A DNA stretch of 64,000 nt from Anaerolineae bacterium (lineage in GTDB: Bacteria; Chloroflexota; Anaerolineae; DUEN01). The stretch spans positions 1 to 64,000 of the forward strand of contig JANXBS010000014.1 of the NCBI GenBank assembly GCA_025060615.1, read 5' to 3'. The position numbers and the translations under genes are program-made. Shown here piece after piece: positions 45,411 through 53,744 of this stretch. Position 1 is the first letter of the stretch. The number at the start of each line of letters is the position of its first letter. The notes under the pieces were generated by a model. It saw only the letters and a program-made list of their open reading frames with translations, had not been told where the DNA came from and ran no database searches.

Positions 45411-45511
45411 AGTCTCCTCCTTTTACCAGCGATAGAATTGCCGAGGCAGGCACAACGGGGCCAATGCCTGCCGACGATGCGAGCTTAGCCGGCCATTTGC
45501 GCAGCGCTCAC

Positions 45512-46339
45512 TTAATCAATGTGGTGATCACCCCCTTCCTCACAGGCAGCCTCGCGTTCATTCTGGCTGGATGCCGCCTGATGGCTATGGCGAGGCAGGC
45601 CGAAGCTGAGAGATTCCCTCGCCGAGAAGCTCGGGAACACGCCGTATTTGGAGCACAGCCCTAACAGGTGCTGGTCCACTAACTCACGGGTATGGCTTAG
45701 GTCGCGGCGTTTAATGGCGTCTAGGTAAGCCGCGTGGATCTCGACCAGGTCCGTGCGCTTAGCCTCCTCGGTGAACTGGATGCGTCCTGTGTTGCCTAGA
45801 ATCCAAAAGGTGTTGAAGAGGGGCAAACCGATGTTGAGCAATAGACGATTCCCTGAAGCCCTCAACATGGCCTGGTGAAACAGCTTGTGCGTTGGAGAAT
45901 CCATGCCCAGCGGAGGAGGATCACGGCGCATCTGCTGCAAAATTTGCTCCAGCTCCTCGATCGCCTTGGGGGTAGCACGCATGATACAAGCCTCCAGCAC
46001 GGCCAGATCGAGCATAGCACGGGCTTCCACCACCTCCGGCAAAGTGAACTTGCCCTGCGAGGGATCGCTGATGAGAAAGTCGAGGAAGTCCGCCCCCTCC
46101 AGGCCACAAACAAATGTGCCACGCCCCTGCTGCACCTCCACCAGTCCTAGCGCCTGCAGAGCTTGAAATGCCTCCCGCACGACCACGATACTCACGCCTA
46201 ATAACTCAGCCCACTCCTGCTGGGAAGGCAACCGATCGCCAGGCCCCAGCTGGTTGTCTAGAATATACCGGCGAATGCTTTCCAGGCATTGCCGAGTGAG
46301 GCTGATTCGCGAGGGGCGAGAGACGGCTTGTACGTTCAC
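45512..46339 (-). CDS. GntR-family regulator, FadR/FCD subfamily
   Basis: A one-component regulator of 275 residues. Seen: an N-terminal winged helix with LPSQQEWAELLGVSIVVVREAFQ (about 38-60) and a GLVEVQQGRGTFV wing. An FCD ligand domain (about 90-240) carries the metal-site residues (LFHQAMLRASGN, ...EIHAAYLDAIKRRD, ...HL). FCD regulators sense small organic acids or sugar acids. The start is GTG 46339 with GGAG 9 nt before it. It is first in the transport/glycosidase set, 100 nt before the binding-protein gene. Confidence 0.88.
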   Translation of the reverse strand: MNVQAVSRPSRISLTRQCLESIRRYILDNQLGPGDRLPSQQEWAELLGVSIVVVREAFQALQALGLVEVQQGRGTFVCGLEGADFLDFLISDPSQGKFTLPEVVEARAMLDLAVLEACIMRATPKAIEELEQILQQMRRDPPPLGMDSPTHKLFHQAMLRASGNRLLLNIGLPLFNTFWILGNTGRIQFTEEAKRTDLVEIHAAYLDAIKRRDLSHTRELVDQHLLGLCSKYGVFPSFSARESLSFGLPRHSHQAASSQNEREAACEEGGDHHID

Positions 46340-46450
46340 CGACAGCTCTCCGATCCGAGGCCTAAGCTCATCAGATGATATGAAGAGTACACCTCGATAA
46401 AAGCACTTTAAATGCCACTCTAGAGAACGAGGAACCCACTAGGAACTGCC

Positions 46451-46503
46451 AGCCAGCAAGGCTGGCTATATTCAATTATAGCCTAAGCTGACGGAGAGGT
46501 CAA
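46451..46503 (-). promoter_or_regulatory. Promoter of the gntR-transport locus with dyad at the start site
   Basis: On the minus strand TTGACC (46503-46498) and TATAAT (46480-46475) are 17 nt apart. Immediately downstream, at about the start site, AGCCAGC 46451-46457 and GCTGGCT 46461-46467 form a perfect 7-bp inverted repeat, a candidate operator for the GntR protein or an RNA hairpin. Confidence 0.7.
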
Positions 46504-46625
46504 CAGATTTTTGCTTGCACTCGTCTTAAATCTTCTTCGGCCCGTGTTCAGTCGGGCTCCAATGCCAGGTTTCAGCTCAAACATGATAGAATGACGAGCA
46601 AATCCGTGAGGGGCCATAACCTCCT

Positions 46626-47549
46626 ATGCTGATCGAGATCTTTTGGAACGTTCTGACGCCCATCTTCCTCGTGGCTGGCGTCGGTTTTTGGGGGCGACGC
46701 CGGCTGGCGCTCGATGGCCACACCTTCTCAGCGGCCGTCTTTTATATTTTGACCCCTTGTCTGGTTTTCACCTCACTGTATCACTTACAGGTCGAATGGC
46801 GGGATGTGGTTCGCGTTATGGGATTTTATTTGTCTATGGCCGTAGCATTAGCGAGCCTAGGCTTTGTGATAGCCCTCGCCCTGCGCTGGGAACGGGCGAT
46901 GGCCAGCGCGTTTGTAATGACGCTGGTGTTGCTCAACAACGGCAACTACGGCATCCCCCTTAACCGCTTTGCTTTTGGCGAGGTCGGGGCACAATTCGCC
47001 GTTCTTTACTATGCCCTCAGCGCGATCCTCGGGAACACGGCGGGGATATTGATCGCCCGCAGCGGCAGCACCAGCCTGATGACGGCGCTCAAGGGATTGC
47101 GACGCGTGCCGTTGATCTACGCGACTGCCCTCGCGATCTTGTTGCGATTGTCGGGAATGCCACCCCCATCACCGCTTCTGCGTGCGGCGGGACTGCTGGG
47201 CGAGGCGGCGGTGCCTGTAATGTTGATGATTTTGGGCATGCAGCTTGCCAGCATCGAGGTGAGCAGCGATATGAGGCCGACGTGGATGGCCGCTGTGATT
47301 CGCCTGGTGCTCTCTCCGCTGTTGGCCACTGTAATGACCAGCGCCTGGGGGCTGCAAGGAATGGCGAGAATGGTCGGCATCACCCAGTGGGGAGTGCCGA
47401 CGGCGGTGCTCTCCGCGGTATTGGCCACCCAGTATGATTGCAAGCCACGTTACGTAGCAACGGTTGTCTTGATCACCACGCTGCTCAGCGCGATCACAAT
47501 GTCAGTGTTACTCAGCTTAATCGGGACAGGAGCTCTAACGCACATGTAA
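46626..47549 (+). CDS. AEC-family (auxin efflux carrier-type) transporter
   Basis: A 307-residue polytopic membrane protein with about ten helices. Seen: the start FWNVLTPIFLVAGVGFWGRRR, the segment VLLNNGNYGIPLNRFAFGE (family-typical, with conserved Asn and Gly in broken helix 4), and a repeated second half ending in ATQYDCKPRYVATVVL. Bacterial AEC proteins export or import malate, malonate and other organic acids; the substrate is not clear here. It is transcribed divergently from the gntR locus, with a GAGGGG about 12 nt before the ATG. Confidence 0.88.
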   Translation: MLIEIFWNVLTPIFLVAGVGFWGRRRLALDGHTFSAAVFYILTPCLVFTSLYHLQVEWRDVVRVMGFYLSMAVALASLGFVIALALRWERAMASAFVMTLVLLNNGNYGIPLNRFAFGEVGAQFAVLYYALSAILGNTAGILIARSGSTSLMTALKGLRRVPLIYATALAILLRLSGMPPPSPLLRAAGLLGEAAVPVMLMILGMQLASIEVSSDMRPTWMAAVIRLVLSPLLATVMTSAWGLQGMARMVGITQWGVPTAVLSAVLATQYDCKPRYVATVVLITTLLSAITMSVLLSLIGTGALTHM

Positions 47550-47587
47550 GCCCTTACCGAAGAGAAAGTCGTTTGACTTCGCCTTTG

Positions 47588-48505
47588 TTAATTCGTGTCG
47601 AAGTCAATGATGGCTTGTTGGCACTTCCCCGGCCCGGTCTGACTGTCCGTGCGAAGATGGGCGATGACCGAGATCCGTCTCCCGCTCTCGTCCACCAGCC
47701 AGAAATACCAATCGCCACCGCGGGGACCATGCGCCCCGATGATGTGGGAGTAAAATCCAGGACCCCAGTCAGGATACCCAGGGTGAGGTCCTGTGATCAC
47801 CGGCTGCGTCACCCAGGGGCCATCGGGGGAGTAGGAGTAGACAACCCGCACGCCGTTCTGAGGCTGGCGGTTACGGTACACGGTCCCGTTCACGTAGGTC
47901 GTACCCGCGTTCGGATCGCAGCGTTGCACCACTGCCTTGTTATACTCATACTGCGGTGGAGGCGGCACGGTGGGCGTGGGCACCGGAGTTGGTGTGGGCG
48001 TTGGCGGTGGAGGGATGTTGGCGGCAACCCGCACCTGAGCTACATTTCCTTGGGTCTCCGTGAGCGGCGCGTAGAGCCATCCGGCGCGCCCGTTGTAGTC
48101 AATCTGCCACCAGTCGCCGCGCGGGTTCTTACCGGTGATCTCGTACACTTGGCCAGCGCGAGCCGCCCCGATTACCGGATAGACCGTGCCCGGCCCCTGG
48201 CGCACGTTCATGTTCCTGGATGGGATCGCGCCCGGGACGGTGGGGGTTGGCGTAGGAGTGGGGAGGGCTGGCGTCTTCGTCGAGGTAGGGGTCGGCGAGG
48301 CCAAGGCAGACGTCTCCTGAGGCGCGGCCTGGATCGTCACCGGGGTAGGTGTAAACGTGGGACGTAGAGGCCGCGTCGGCGTTGGAGAAGGGGTAGGCGT
48401 CGGCGCAAAGCTGATCTGCACTGTGCAGGCAGTGAACCCGGCCACCCATAAGAGAGCCACTAGAGCGATCGCAAAAGGTCCTCTCCAGTGATGAAATCGG
48501 CGCAT
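47588..48505 (-). CDS. SH3-domain surface lipoprotein with Pro/Thr linkers
   Basis: A 305-residue exported protein. Seen: a signal peptide with lipobox-like GFTAC near 27, then a Pro/Thr linker (about 33-95). Next comes a bacterial SH3 domain (about 97-155) with the MNVRQGPGTVYPVIG start and WWQIDYNGRAGWLYAPL, then a second Pro/Thr linker and a C-terminal beta-rich domain of unknown kind (about 185-305). Such domains bind cell wall or surface partners. ATG 48505 is used (GAGGAAG upstream); an in-frame start 14 codons earlier is rejected. Confidence 0.85.
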   Translation of the reverse strand: MRRFHHWRGPFAIALVALLWVAGFTACTVQISFAPTPTPSPTPTRPLRPTFTPTPVTIQAAPQETSALASPTPTSTKTPALPTPTPTPTVPGAIPSRNMNVRQGPGTVYPVIGAARAGQVYEITGKNPRGDWWQIDYNGRAGWLYAPLTETQGNVAQVRVAANIPPPPTPTPTPVPTPTVPPPPQYEYNKAVVQRCDPNAGTTYVNGTVYRNRQPQNGVRVVYSYSPDGPWVTQPVITGPHPGYPDWGPGFYSHIIGAHGPRGGDWYFWLVDESGRRISVIAHLRTDSQTGPGKCQQAIIDFDTN

Positions 48506-48598
48506 GATCTTCCTCGAAAGGGCCAGAGTTGTTTGGGGCGGTTGCATCGGATCATCCCGCTCACCGAAGGGCTCGTAGGATAAACGTCGCCGCGCGGG

Positions 48599-50035
48599 CT
48601 ATGGTTCCCGCGATGCTCGTCGTTTCTTGCCGCTTGTCGGGTATGTCGAGGGGCCGCGATAGGCGGGAGCCTCGATCACGAACACCTTGCACCGCGTGGG
48701 ATCCAGCATACGCGTCCGCAGGCGCGGCTCGATCTTGTCAATGGGGTCAGAAGAGGTGATGACCGTCGGCAACTGGGCCACATAGCGATAGTTGAGGAGC
48801 TGGAACAGCTTCTCCCGCGCCCATGGAGTGGCGCTCTCAGTGCCCAAGTCGTCCAAGATGAGAAGAGGGGTTGTGCGCACCTCGTCAAATCGCTTGTCGT
48901 AAGAGACCAGGCTGGCGGGGCTGAACGCAGCGCGCAGGTGATCCAAGAGGTCAGGCACGACGACGAACATCGGGGTATCGCGCCCTAGGGCTACCTGTCG
49001 GTTGGCGATGGCCGCCGCCAGATGCGTCTTCCCACAGCCAAAAGTGCCGAGGAGCACCAGCCATCCCTTCGGAGACTCGGCGTACGCCTCGGCCAGAGCG
49101 ACGGCCCGTTGCAAGTTGTCATACTCGGCTGCAGTGAGCTCCTGCGCGCGCAGATCGAAGGTCTCAAATGTCTGATGGCTGTGCAGGTTCAGCGAGCTCA
49201 GCTCAGACTGAAACTGGTCTACGCCCGATCGGCGAAAGTCGGGAGCTAAGATGGGCACGATCTGGACTAGAGTGGGATCAGACAGGCGGGAGCGCACTCG
49301 GATCTCGATCTCGTCTAGTCGCTGGTTAGTGGTGATCACGGTAGGCAGCCGCGCGTTGTAGCGATAGTTGAAGAGCTGGAAGAGCTTTTCCTGAGCCCAC
49401 GGTGTGCTGGCCTGCGCTCCCAGGTCGTCCAGGATGAGTAAGGGGGCCTGACGGATCGCCTCAAACTGCTCATCATAGCCAACGTCGCTGGTGGGGCTAA
49501 AAGTGGCGCGCAGGTAATCCAACAGATCAGGGACGGCGATGAAGAGCACGGTGTCGCCGCGGGCTAGACGTTCGTTGGCGATGGCAGCGGCCAGGTGGGT
49601 CTTACCGCACCCATAGCCCCCCATGAGCAGCAGCCACCCCTCCGGCTGCTCCGCGAAGCGCCGCGCGGCCTCATAGGCGCTGCACAGGTTGCGCCGACGC
49701 TCCTCTGAAAGGCCGATCCCCTCGGGGCGGAAGGTCTCGAAGGTCATGTGCTGCAGAGCGTCCAGGTTACTGGCCGTACGCAGTCGGGCCAATCGGCGCC
49801 GTCGAATCTCCTCCTCTTTACAGCGACACGGCACGGCGCGCCCGAAGTCGGGATGACCAACGGGCACATCCCGCACGATCCAGCCTCTGCCTCGGCAGAC
49901 GGGACAGCTCTCCTCAGGGCGCCTTCGCCCTTCAGGCGGAGGAACATCTGCCTTAGTGCTCGATGAGGTCGGCGTATTCGTCGGGGATGTAGCGCCGACG
50001 TCGAGCCTCTGGAGAATCTCGTCCAGCGATTTCAT
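48599..50035 (-). CDS. DnaC/DnaI-type helicase loader with two tandem AAA+ domains and a zinc finger
   Basis: A 478-residue helicase-loader homologue. Seen in order: a flexible N-terminus; a zinc-finger-like CPVC...CRC segment (Cys 44/47/70/72); AAA+ domain 1 (about 97-265) with Walker [10 protein letters not shown] 139-147 and Walker B LLILDDLG 199-206; and AAA+ domain 2 (about 288-458) with GTFGCGKTH 330-338 and LLILDDLG 392-399. Both have Arg-rich sensor segments ([18 protein letters not shown]). Ordinary DnaC/DnaI proteins (about 230-330 residues) have one domain. The copies are strongly similar, so this is an internal duplication. It is third in the dnaB-dnaD cluster and its start overlaps the DnaD gene by 83 nt. 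Confidence 0.9.
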   Translation of the reverse strand: MKSLDEILQRLDVGATSPTNTPTSSSTKADVPPPEGRRRPEESCPVCRGRGWIVRDVPVGHPDFGRAVPCRCKEEEIRRRRLARLRTASNLDALQHMTFETFRPEGIGLSEERRRNLCSAYEAARRFAEQPEGWLLLMGGYGCGKTHLAAAIANERLARGDTVLFIAVPDLLDYLRATFSPTSDVGYDEQFEAIRQAPLLILDDLGAQASTPWAQEKLFQLFNYRYNARLPTVITTNQRLDEIEIRVRSRLSDPTLVQIVPILAPDFRRSGVDQFQSELSSLNLHSHQTFETFDLRAQELTAAEYDNLQRAVALAEAYAESPKGWLVLLGTFGCGKTHLAAAIANRQVALGRDTPMFVVVPDLLDHLRAAFSPASLVSYDKRFDEVRTTPLLILDDLGTESATPWAREKLFQLLNYRYVAQLPTVITSSDPIDKIEPRLRTRMLDPTRCKVFVIEAPAYRGPSTYPTSGKKRRASREP

Positions 50036-50690
50036 CGCCCTTCCCCTCAGCGGCCCACCGCTTCAAGATGGCCAACACGTACCGCCAACTGCGCTTGTTC
50101 AGATGCACGGCTTCGCGGAAAGCCGCCTCGATCCACTCGGGCGGATATGTGCGCTCGGCATCTCGCAACTCTTCGGCGATCAGCGGCTGTAGCACACCGA
50201 TATTTTGCTCATACAGGTTGAAGATGTTGGGGCGTTCTGCATGCAGACGGGCAGCCGTCTCCGCCGGAACCTGGCCAGCGAGGTCAGCCATCTCCCCAGC
50301 TTGGATCCGGGAGACGATCTCCCGGCTGTGGGCGGTGTTCATGAACAGCAATTCCTCTTGGGGCTGATTGTCCGCTTGCACATACACGCGCAACAACGTT
50401 CCCCGCGCCACTGCGCGATCAATGGCATCGGCTAGAGCAGTGGCAGAAGCGCCTCCCACGCCTCCCAGGGCCTTCGCCAGTTGCTCATCCCTCTCTAGGT
50501 CAGACCGCCGTAGGCAGCGAAGACTTCCCTGTTGGCGGCCCAGTTGCCAGAAACAGTATAGGGTCAACTTCAGCTCGGCCAAATCGTCTATGATCGGCAG
50601 CAGCTCGGTGAAGAACGGGTCGGGGAGCTTCGTCTGCCGCACTTTTCCAGCTGGGAATCCGGTGAATCCGCGCATCCTCTGCGCGCCCAT
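49953..50690 (-). CDS. DnaD-domain replication protein
   Basis: A 245-residue protein with a DnaD/DnaB_2-like C-terminal domain: [20 protein letters not shown] at about 158-177, then [20 protein letters not shown] at about 196-215. In Bacillus DnaD helps load the replicative helicase with DnaB and DnaI. The N-terminal half is winged-helix-like and less conserved, starting with FTGFPAG. The ATG at 50690 shares bases with the dnaB stop (TGATG). It is followed by the loader gene with an overlap of 83 nt in another frame. Confidence 0.8.
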   Translation of the reverse strand: MGAQRMRGFTGFPAGKVRQTKLPDPFFTELLPIIDDLAELKLTLYCFWQLGRQQGSLRCLRRSDLERDEQLAKALGGVGGASATALADAIDRAVARGTLLRVYVQADNQPQEELLFMNTAHSREIVSRIQAGEMADLAGQVPAETAARLHAERPNIFNLYEQNIGVLQPLIAEELRDAERTYPPEWIEAAFREAVHLNKRSWRYVLAILKRWAAEGKGDEIAGRDSPEARRRRYIPDEYADLIEH

Positions 50691-52045
50691 CACTCGATCT
50701 CCTCGACGGCGAGCTCCTCGCGATACAGCTCCAGCTCCAGGAACTGGGTTAGCTCCTTTTTGAAATAGAGCGAGACGACGCCAGTGGGGCCATTGCGGTG
50801 CTTAGCCACGATCACATCGGCGATGTTCTGGCGGTCCGTGTCCTCGTCGTACATATCCTCCCGATAGATGAAGAGGACCACATCTGCATCCTGCTCGATG
50901 GAACCGCTCTCGCGCAGGTCTGAGAGCATTGGGCGCTTGTCCGGCCGCGACTCGACCGCGCGCGAGAGCTGAGACAAGGCCAGGACAGGCACATTCAGCT
51001 CGCGAGCCAGCCACTTAAGCGCACGCGAGATGTACGAGATCTCCTGCACCCGATTCTCCGAGCGGGTGTCCCCGCGCATGAGCTGGAGATAGTCCACGAC
51101 GATGAAGTCTAGCCCGTGCTCAGCGTGGATGCGCCGGGCTTTGGTACGTAGTTCCAGAGCCGAGAGAGCCGGGGTGTCGTCAATGAACATCATGGTGTTA
51201 GAGAGCACACCCGCTGCTTCCATCAACAACGGCCACTCCTCCTCTCGGATCTGCCCCAAACGCAGCCGTTGCTGGTCAATGCCGGTCTCTGCAGCGAGCA
51301 GGCGCTGCACCAGTTGCTCGGCGGACATCTCCAGCGAGAAGAAGGCGACGCGCTGGCCGTATCGCTTGGCCGCGTTGGCGGCGATGTTGAGCGCCAGGCT
51401 GGTCTTGCCGACGGACGGCCGGGCGGCCAGGATGATGAGATCGGACTTCTGAAAGCCTCCCAGCAGCTTGTCCAACAAGCGAAAGCCGGTGGGGACACCC
51501 AGGAGCTCGCCTTGGTGGCTGGCCAGGTAGTCAATGCGGGTGATGACCTCGTTCATCACCTGGCGAATCGGCACCAGGAACCGCTGTAGCCGGTGCTCGG
51601 AGACGCCGAAGACGATCTCCTCGGCCCGATCTACGATCTCATCTATCTCGCCTTTATCTTCGTAGGCGAGCTGGGCGATCTGACCTGCGGCGGAGATCAG
51701 CCGTCGCAGGATCGAGGTGCGCTCTACGATGGAAGCGTAGTGCTCGACGTGGAAGGCCGTAGGGACCGCGTTGATCAACTCGGTGATATACGCTGGCCCA
51801 CCTACCTCCTGCAACTGGCCGCGCCGCTCCAGCTCATCGCAAATAGTGATGAAATCCGGCGGCTGACGCCGCTCATACAGGTCCAGGGCCGCTTGGTAGA
51901 TCCAACGATGCTTTTCCAGGTAGAAATCATCGGCGCGCAAAGTTGGCGCGACCTTGATGATAGCGTCCGGGTCAATCAAGATCGAGCCAAGGACGGCCTC
52001 CTCGGCCTCTGGGTTGGCAGGGACCATCCGTTCTGTAGCGCTCAT
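50690..52045 (-). CDS. dnaB: Replicative DNA helicase DnaB
   Basis: The hexameric 5'-to-3' helicase of the fork, 451 residues. Seen: the N-terminal domain ([21 protein letters not shown], split at the end) and the RecA-like domain with Walker [16 protein letters not shown] near 208-222. After these come [15 protein letters not shown], Walker [14 protein letters not shown] and the [17 protein letters not shown] loop. There is no intein. It is first in the dnaB-DnaD-loader cluster. A long palindrome lies just upstream. Confidence 0.96.
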   Translation of the reverse strand: MSATERMVPANPEAEEAVLGSILIDPDAIIKVAPTLRADDFYLEKHRWIYQAALDLYERRQPPDFITICDELERRGQLQEVGGPAYITELINAVPTAFHVEHYASIVERTSILRRLISAAGQIAQLAYEDKGEIDEIVDRAEEIVFGVSEHRLQRFLVPIRQVMNEVITRIDYLASHQGELLGVPTGFRLLDKLLGGFQKSDLIILAARPSVGKTSLALNIAANAAKRYGQRVAFFSLEMSAEQLVQRLLAAETGIDQQRLRLGQIREEEWPLLMEAAGVLSNTMMFIDDTPALSALELRTKARRIHAEHGLDFIVVDYLQLMRGDTRSENRVQEISYISRALKWLARELNVPVLALSQLSRAVESRPDKRPMLSDLRESGSIEQDADVVLFIYREDMYDEDTDRQNIADVIVAKHRNGPTGVVSLYFKKELTQFLELELYREELAVEEIE

Positions 52046-52063
52046 TGCGACTCAGCGAAAGCG

Positions 52064-52089
52064 ACGGCGAGGCCCATGGGCCTCGCCGT
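52064..52089. repeat. 26-bp perfect palindrome upstream of dnaB
   Basis: ACGGCGAGGCCCA and its exact complement form a perfect 26-bp palindrome centred on 52076/52077. It lies 19 nt before the dnaB start, between dnaB and the bifunctional-nuclease gene, both on the minus strand. It can fold to a 10-bp stem with a CCATGG loop. There is no T-run, so it is probably a hairpin for stability or an operator. Confidence 0.7.
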
Positions 52090-52144
52090 GGGATGTAGCT
52101 GATGTCTGAAAGAGCCAGCGTCGCTTCGGGCCAGGGAAAGGGGG

Positions 52145-52684
52145 TCAGTCTTCGTCGTCGCCCAGACCTTCCAAGTCTAGCCCCTCCACAAACTCGCGGA
52201 AGACCTCCAGATCCTCATCGGAGGGCTCCTCTTCCAGATCCTCTCCCTCGTTTTCTATCACTTCTGAGAGTTCTTGGATGTCCTTCTCTGGGACGACGCC
52301 GGCGCGATCCATCACCTCTTCGGCCACATACATGGCTACCTTAGCGCGCACAGCCAGGGCGATGGCATCGGATGGCCGGGAGTCTACTTCGATTTCCTCG
52401 CCGTCCACATCCAATGCAATGCGAGCATAGAAGGTGTCGTTCTGCAGGTCATTGACGACCACATGAGAGACGCGAGCACCGAGGGTTTCGATCATGCGCT
52501 TAAGAAGGTCATGAGTGAGAGGACGAGCTACTTCTACACCCTGCAACTCGATGGTGATGGCGTCCGCCTCGAAGGGGCCAATGTAGATCGGTAAATAGCG
52601 TTCGCCGCCCACCTCTTTCAACACCACAATGCGATGCTGGGACACCAAGCTCACGCGTACACTGTCAATTGTTACTTCTATCAT
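52145..52684 (-). CDS. Bifunctional nuclease family protein (DUF151/BFN)
   Basis: A 179-residue protein of the BFN (DUF151) family. Seen: the start [21 protein letters not shown], the signature [13 protein letters not shown], an [15 protein letters not shown] helix and the [11 protein letters not shown] block, typical of the domain (about 1-135). The tail is very acidic and low-complexity (about 140-179). Plant relatives cut DNA and RNA; the bacterial role is uncertain. The ATG has GGAGG. It precedes dnaB on the same strand by about 100 nt. Confidence 0.88.
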   Translation of the reverse strand: MIEVTIDSVRVSLVSQHRIVVLKEVGGERYLPIYIGPFEADAITIELQGVEVARPLTHDLLKRMIETLGARVSHVVVNDLQNDTFYARIALDVDGEEIEVDSRPSDAIALAVRAKVAMYVAEEVMDRAGVVPEKDIQELSEVIENEGEDLEEEPSDEDLEVFREFVEGLDLEGLGDDED

Positions 52685-52744
52685 GCACGACCTCCAACCT
52701 GCGGCGACTGATGGGACAGTACCGGGCTGACCTGTCTAAAGACG

Positions 52745-52772
52745 ATTATACCACAACAACGGGCAAGGGCAA
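52745..52772 (-). promoter_or_regulatory. Promoter of the bifunctional nuclease gene
   Basis: On the minus strand TTGCCC (52772-52767) and a perfect TATAAT (52750-52745) with a 16-nt spacer, about 60 nt before the ATG. Confidence 0.6.
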
Positions 52773-53112
52773 GTGGTGTTTTTGAACGAGTGTGTGCATG
52801 ATTGAGTCATGCAAAGGCTATCTTGCGAAGGGGAAGATCTAGAGGTATGAAATGCCCTTCCAGGGAAACCCTTTTTAGCCTTTTACCTGCTATCTTGGCT
52901 TTCCATCTCCGGATGAAGCCGGACATAGGCGGGTAAGAGATAAAAACAAGGTTTTGTGAAGATGGACCCTCCACGCCATGCCGTTTGGTCAGAGAAAGAC
53001 TATTGGAAAAGCTTATTTTATGAGTTCTCCGTCCCTCCCTTGCTAATACAAACGAGGAGTACTATGAAGACCCACTGACAAATCATGCATGCATCCTCTT
53101 AGATCAGTTTGG
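52773..53112. other. Non-coding divergent region
   Basis: About 340 bp between the promoters of the nuclease gene (minus) and the MarR gene (plus). The stretch is AT-rich compared with its surroundings. I see no gene, repeat or known RNA in it. Confidence 0.6.
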
Positions 53113-53169
53113 TTGACAAAAGAACACGCCAGTGCTATACTTAGCTAGCTAAAATTTAGCCTACTAAGT
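53113..53169 (+). promoter_or_regulatory. Promoter and MarR-type operator of the exporter locus
   Basis: Perfect TTGACA 53113-53118, 17-nt spacer, TATACT 53136-53141. Overlapping the -10 and start site is a 31-bp imperfect inverted repeat (53139-53153 and 53155-53169, 12 of 15 positions paired, axis at 53154). It includes the short palindrome TTAGCTAGCTAA. This is the usual layout for an operator bound by the first gene product, a MarR regulator. Confidence 0.8.
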
Positions 53170-53208
53170 AATTTCTCGCCCTCTTGTGAAGTGGGAAAGG
53201 AACATTTG

Positions 53209-53691
53209 ATGCCTCAATCCGCTGAGCTAGAGACGCTGGGCCACCTGCTGGTACAGATCTGTCGCCTTCACTATGCCAGAGCCCATGTGCTCTTGGAGGC
53301 TATCGGCCTGTACCGCGGCCAACCACCCGTGCTGCGCGCCCTTTGGGAGCAGGAGGGGTTAACCCACACGGAGCTCGCTGACCGCTTGTGCATCACACCG
53401 GCGACCCTCACCAAGATACTGCAGCGCATGGAGCGAGCCGGCTTTATCCTGCGAAAGCCCGATCCTGAGGATCAGCGCATCTCCCGCGTCTACCTGACCG
53501 AAGCCGGGCGCGCGATCCAAGCCAGGGTACAAGCGGTGTTGGACGCGCTAGAGGTGGAGACGTTTGCCGGCCTCACTCAGGAGGAGTGCCTCCTGTTGCG
53601 CCGCTACCTGCTTCAAATCCGTGACAACCTGCTACGCGCGGCTGATGAGAAGTCTCCCCTGCCGAAAGGCCGCCGCAGAGGGTGCTTATAA
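53209..53691 (+). CDS. MarR-family transcriptional regulator
   Basis: A 160-residue winged-helix repressor. Seen: helical start, then LTHTELADRLCITPATLTKILQRME (about 53-77), the wing KPDPEDQRISRVYLT, and a final dimer helix. MarR proteins bind drugs or phenolics and release DNA. The start ATG 53209 has AAAGGA 8 nt upstream. It is followed by two half-transporter genes, so it probably controls them and itself. Confidence 0.92.
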   Translation: MPQSAELETLGHLLVQICRLHYARAHVLLEAIGLYRGQPPVLRALWEQEGLTHTELADRLCITPATLTKILQRMERAGFILRKPDPEDQRISRVYLTEAGRAIQARVQAVLDALEVETFAGLTQEECLLLRRYLLQIRDNLLRAADEKSPLPKGRRRGCL

Positions 53692-53744
53692 GCCGCCTCG
53701 CGGCTCGAACCCCTAATGATAAAAGCTTAGGTGAGAAAGACGCG

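Noticed and set aside
47438-48367. Open frame of 309 codons on the plus strand opposite the SH3 lipoprotein
   Set aside because: It mirrors Pro/Thr-rich codons of the real gene, has odd Arg/His composition and no family features.
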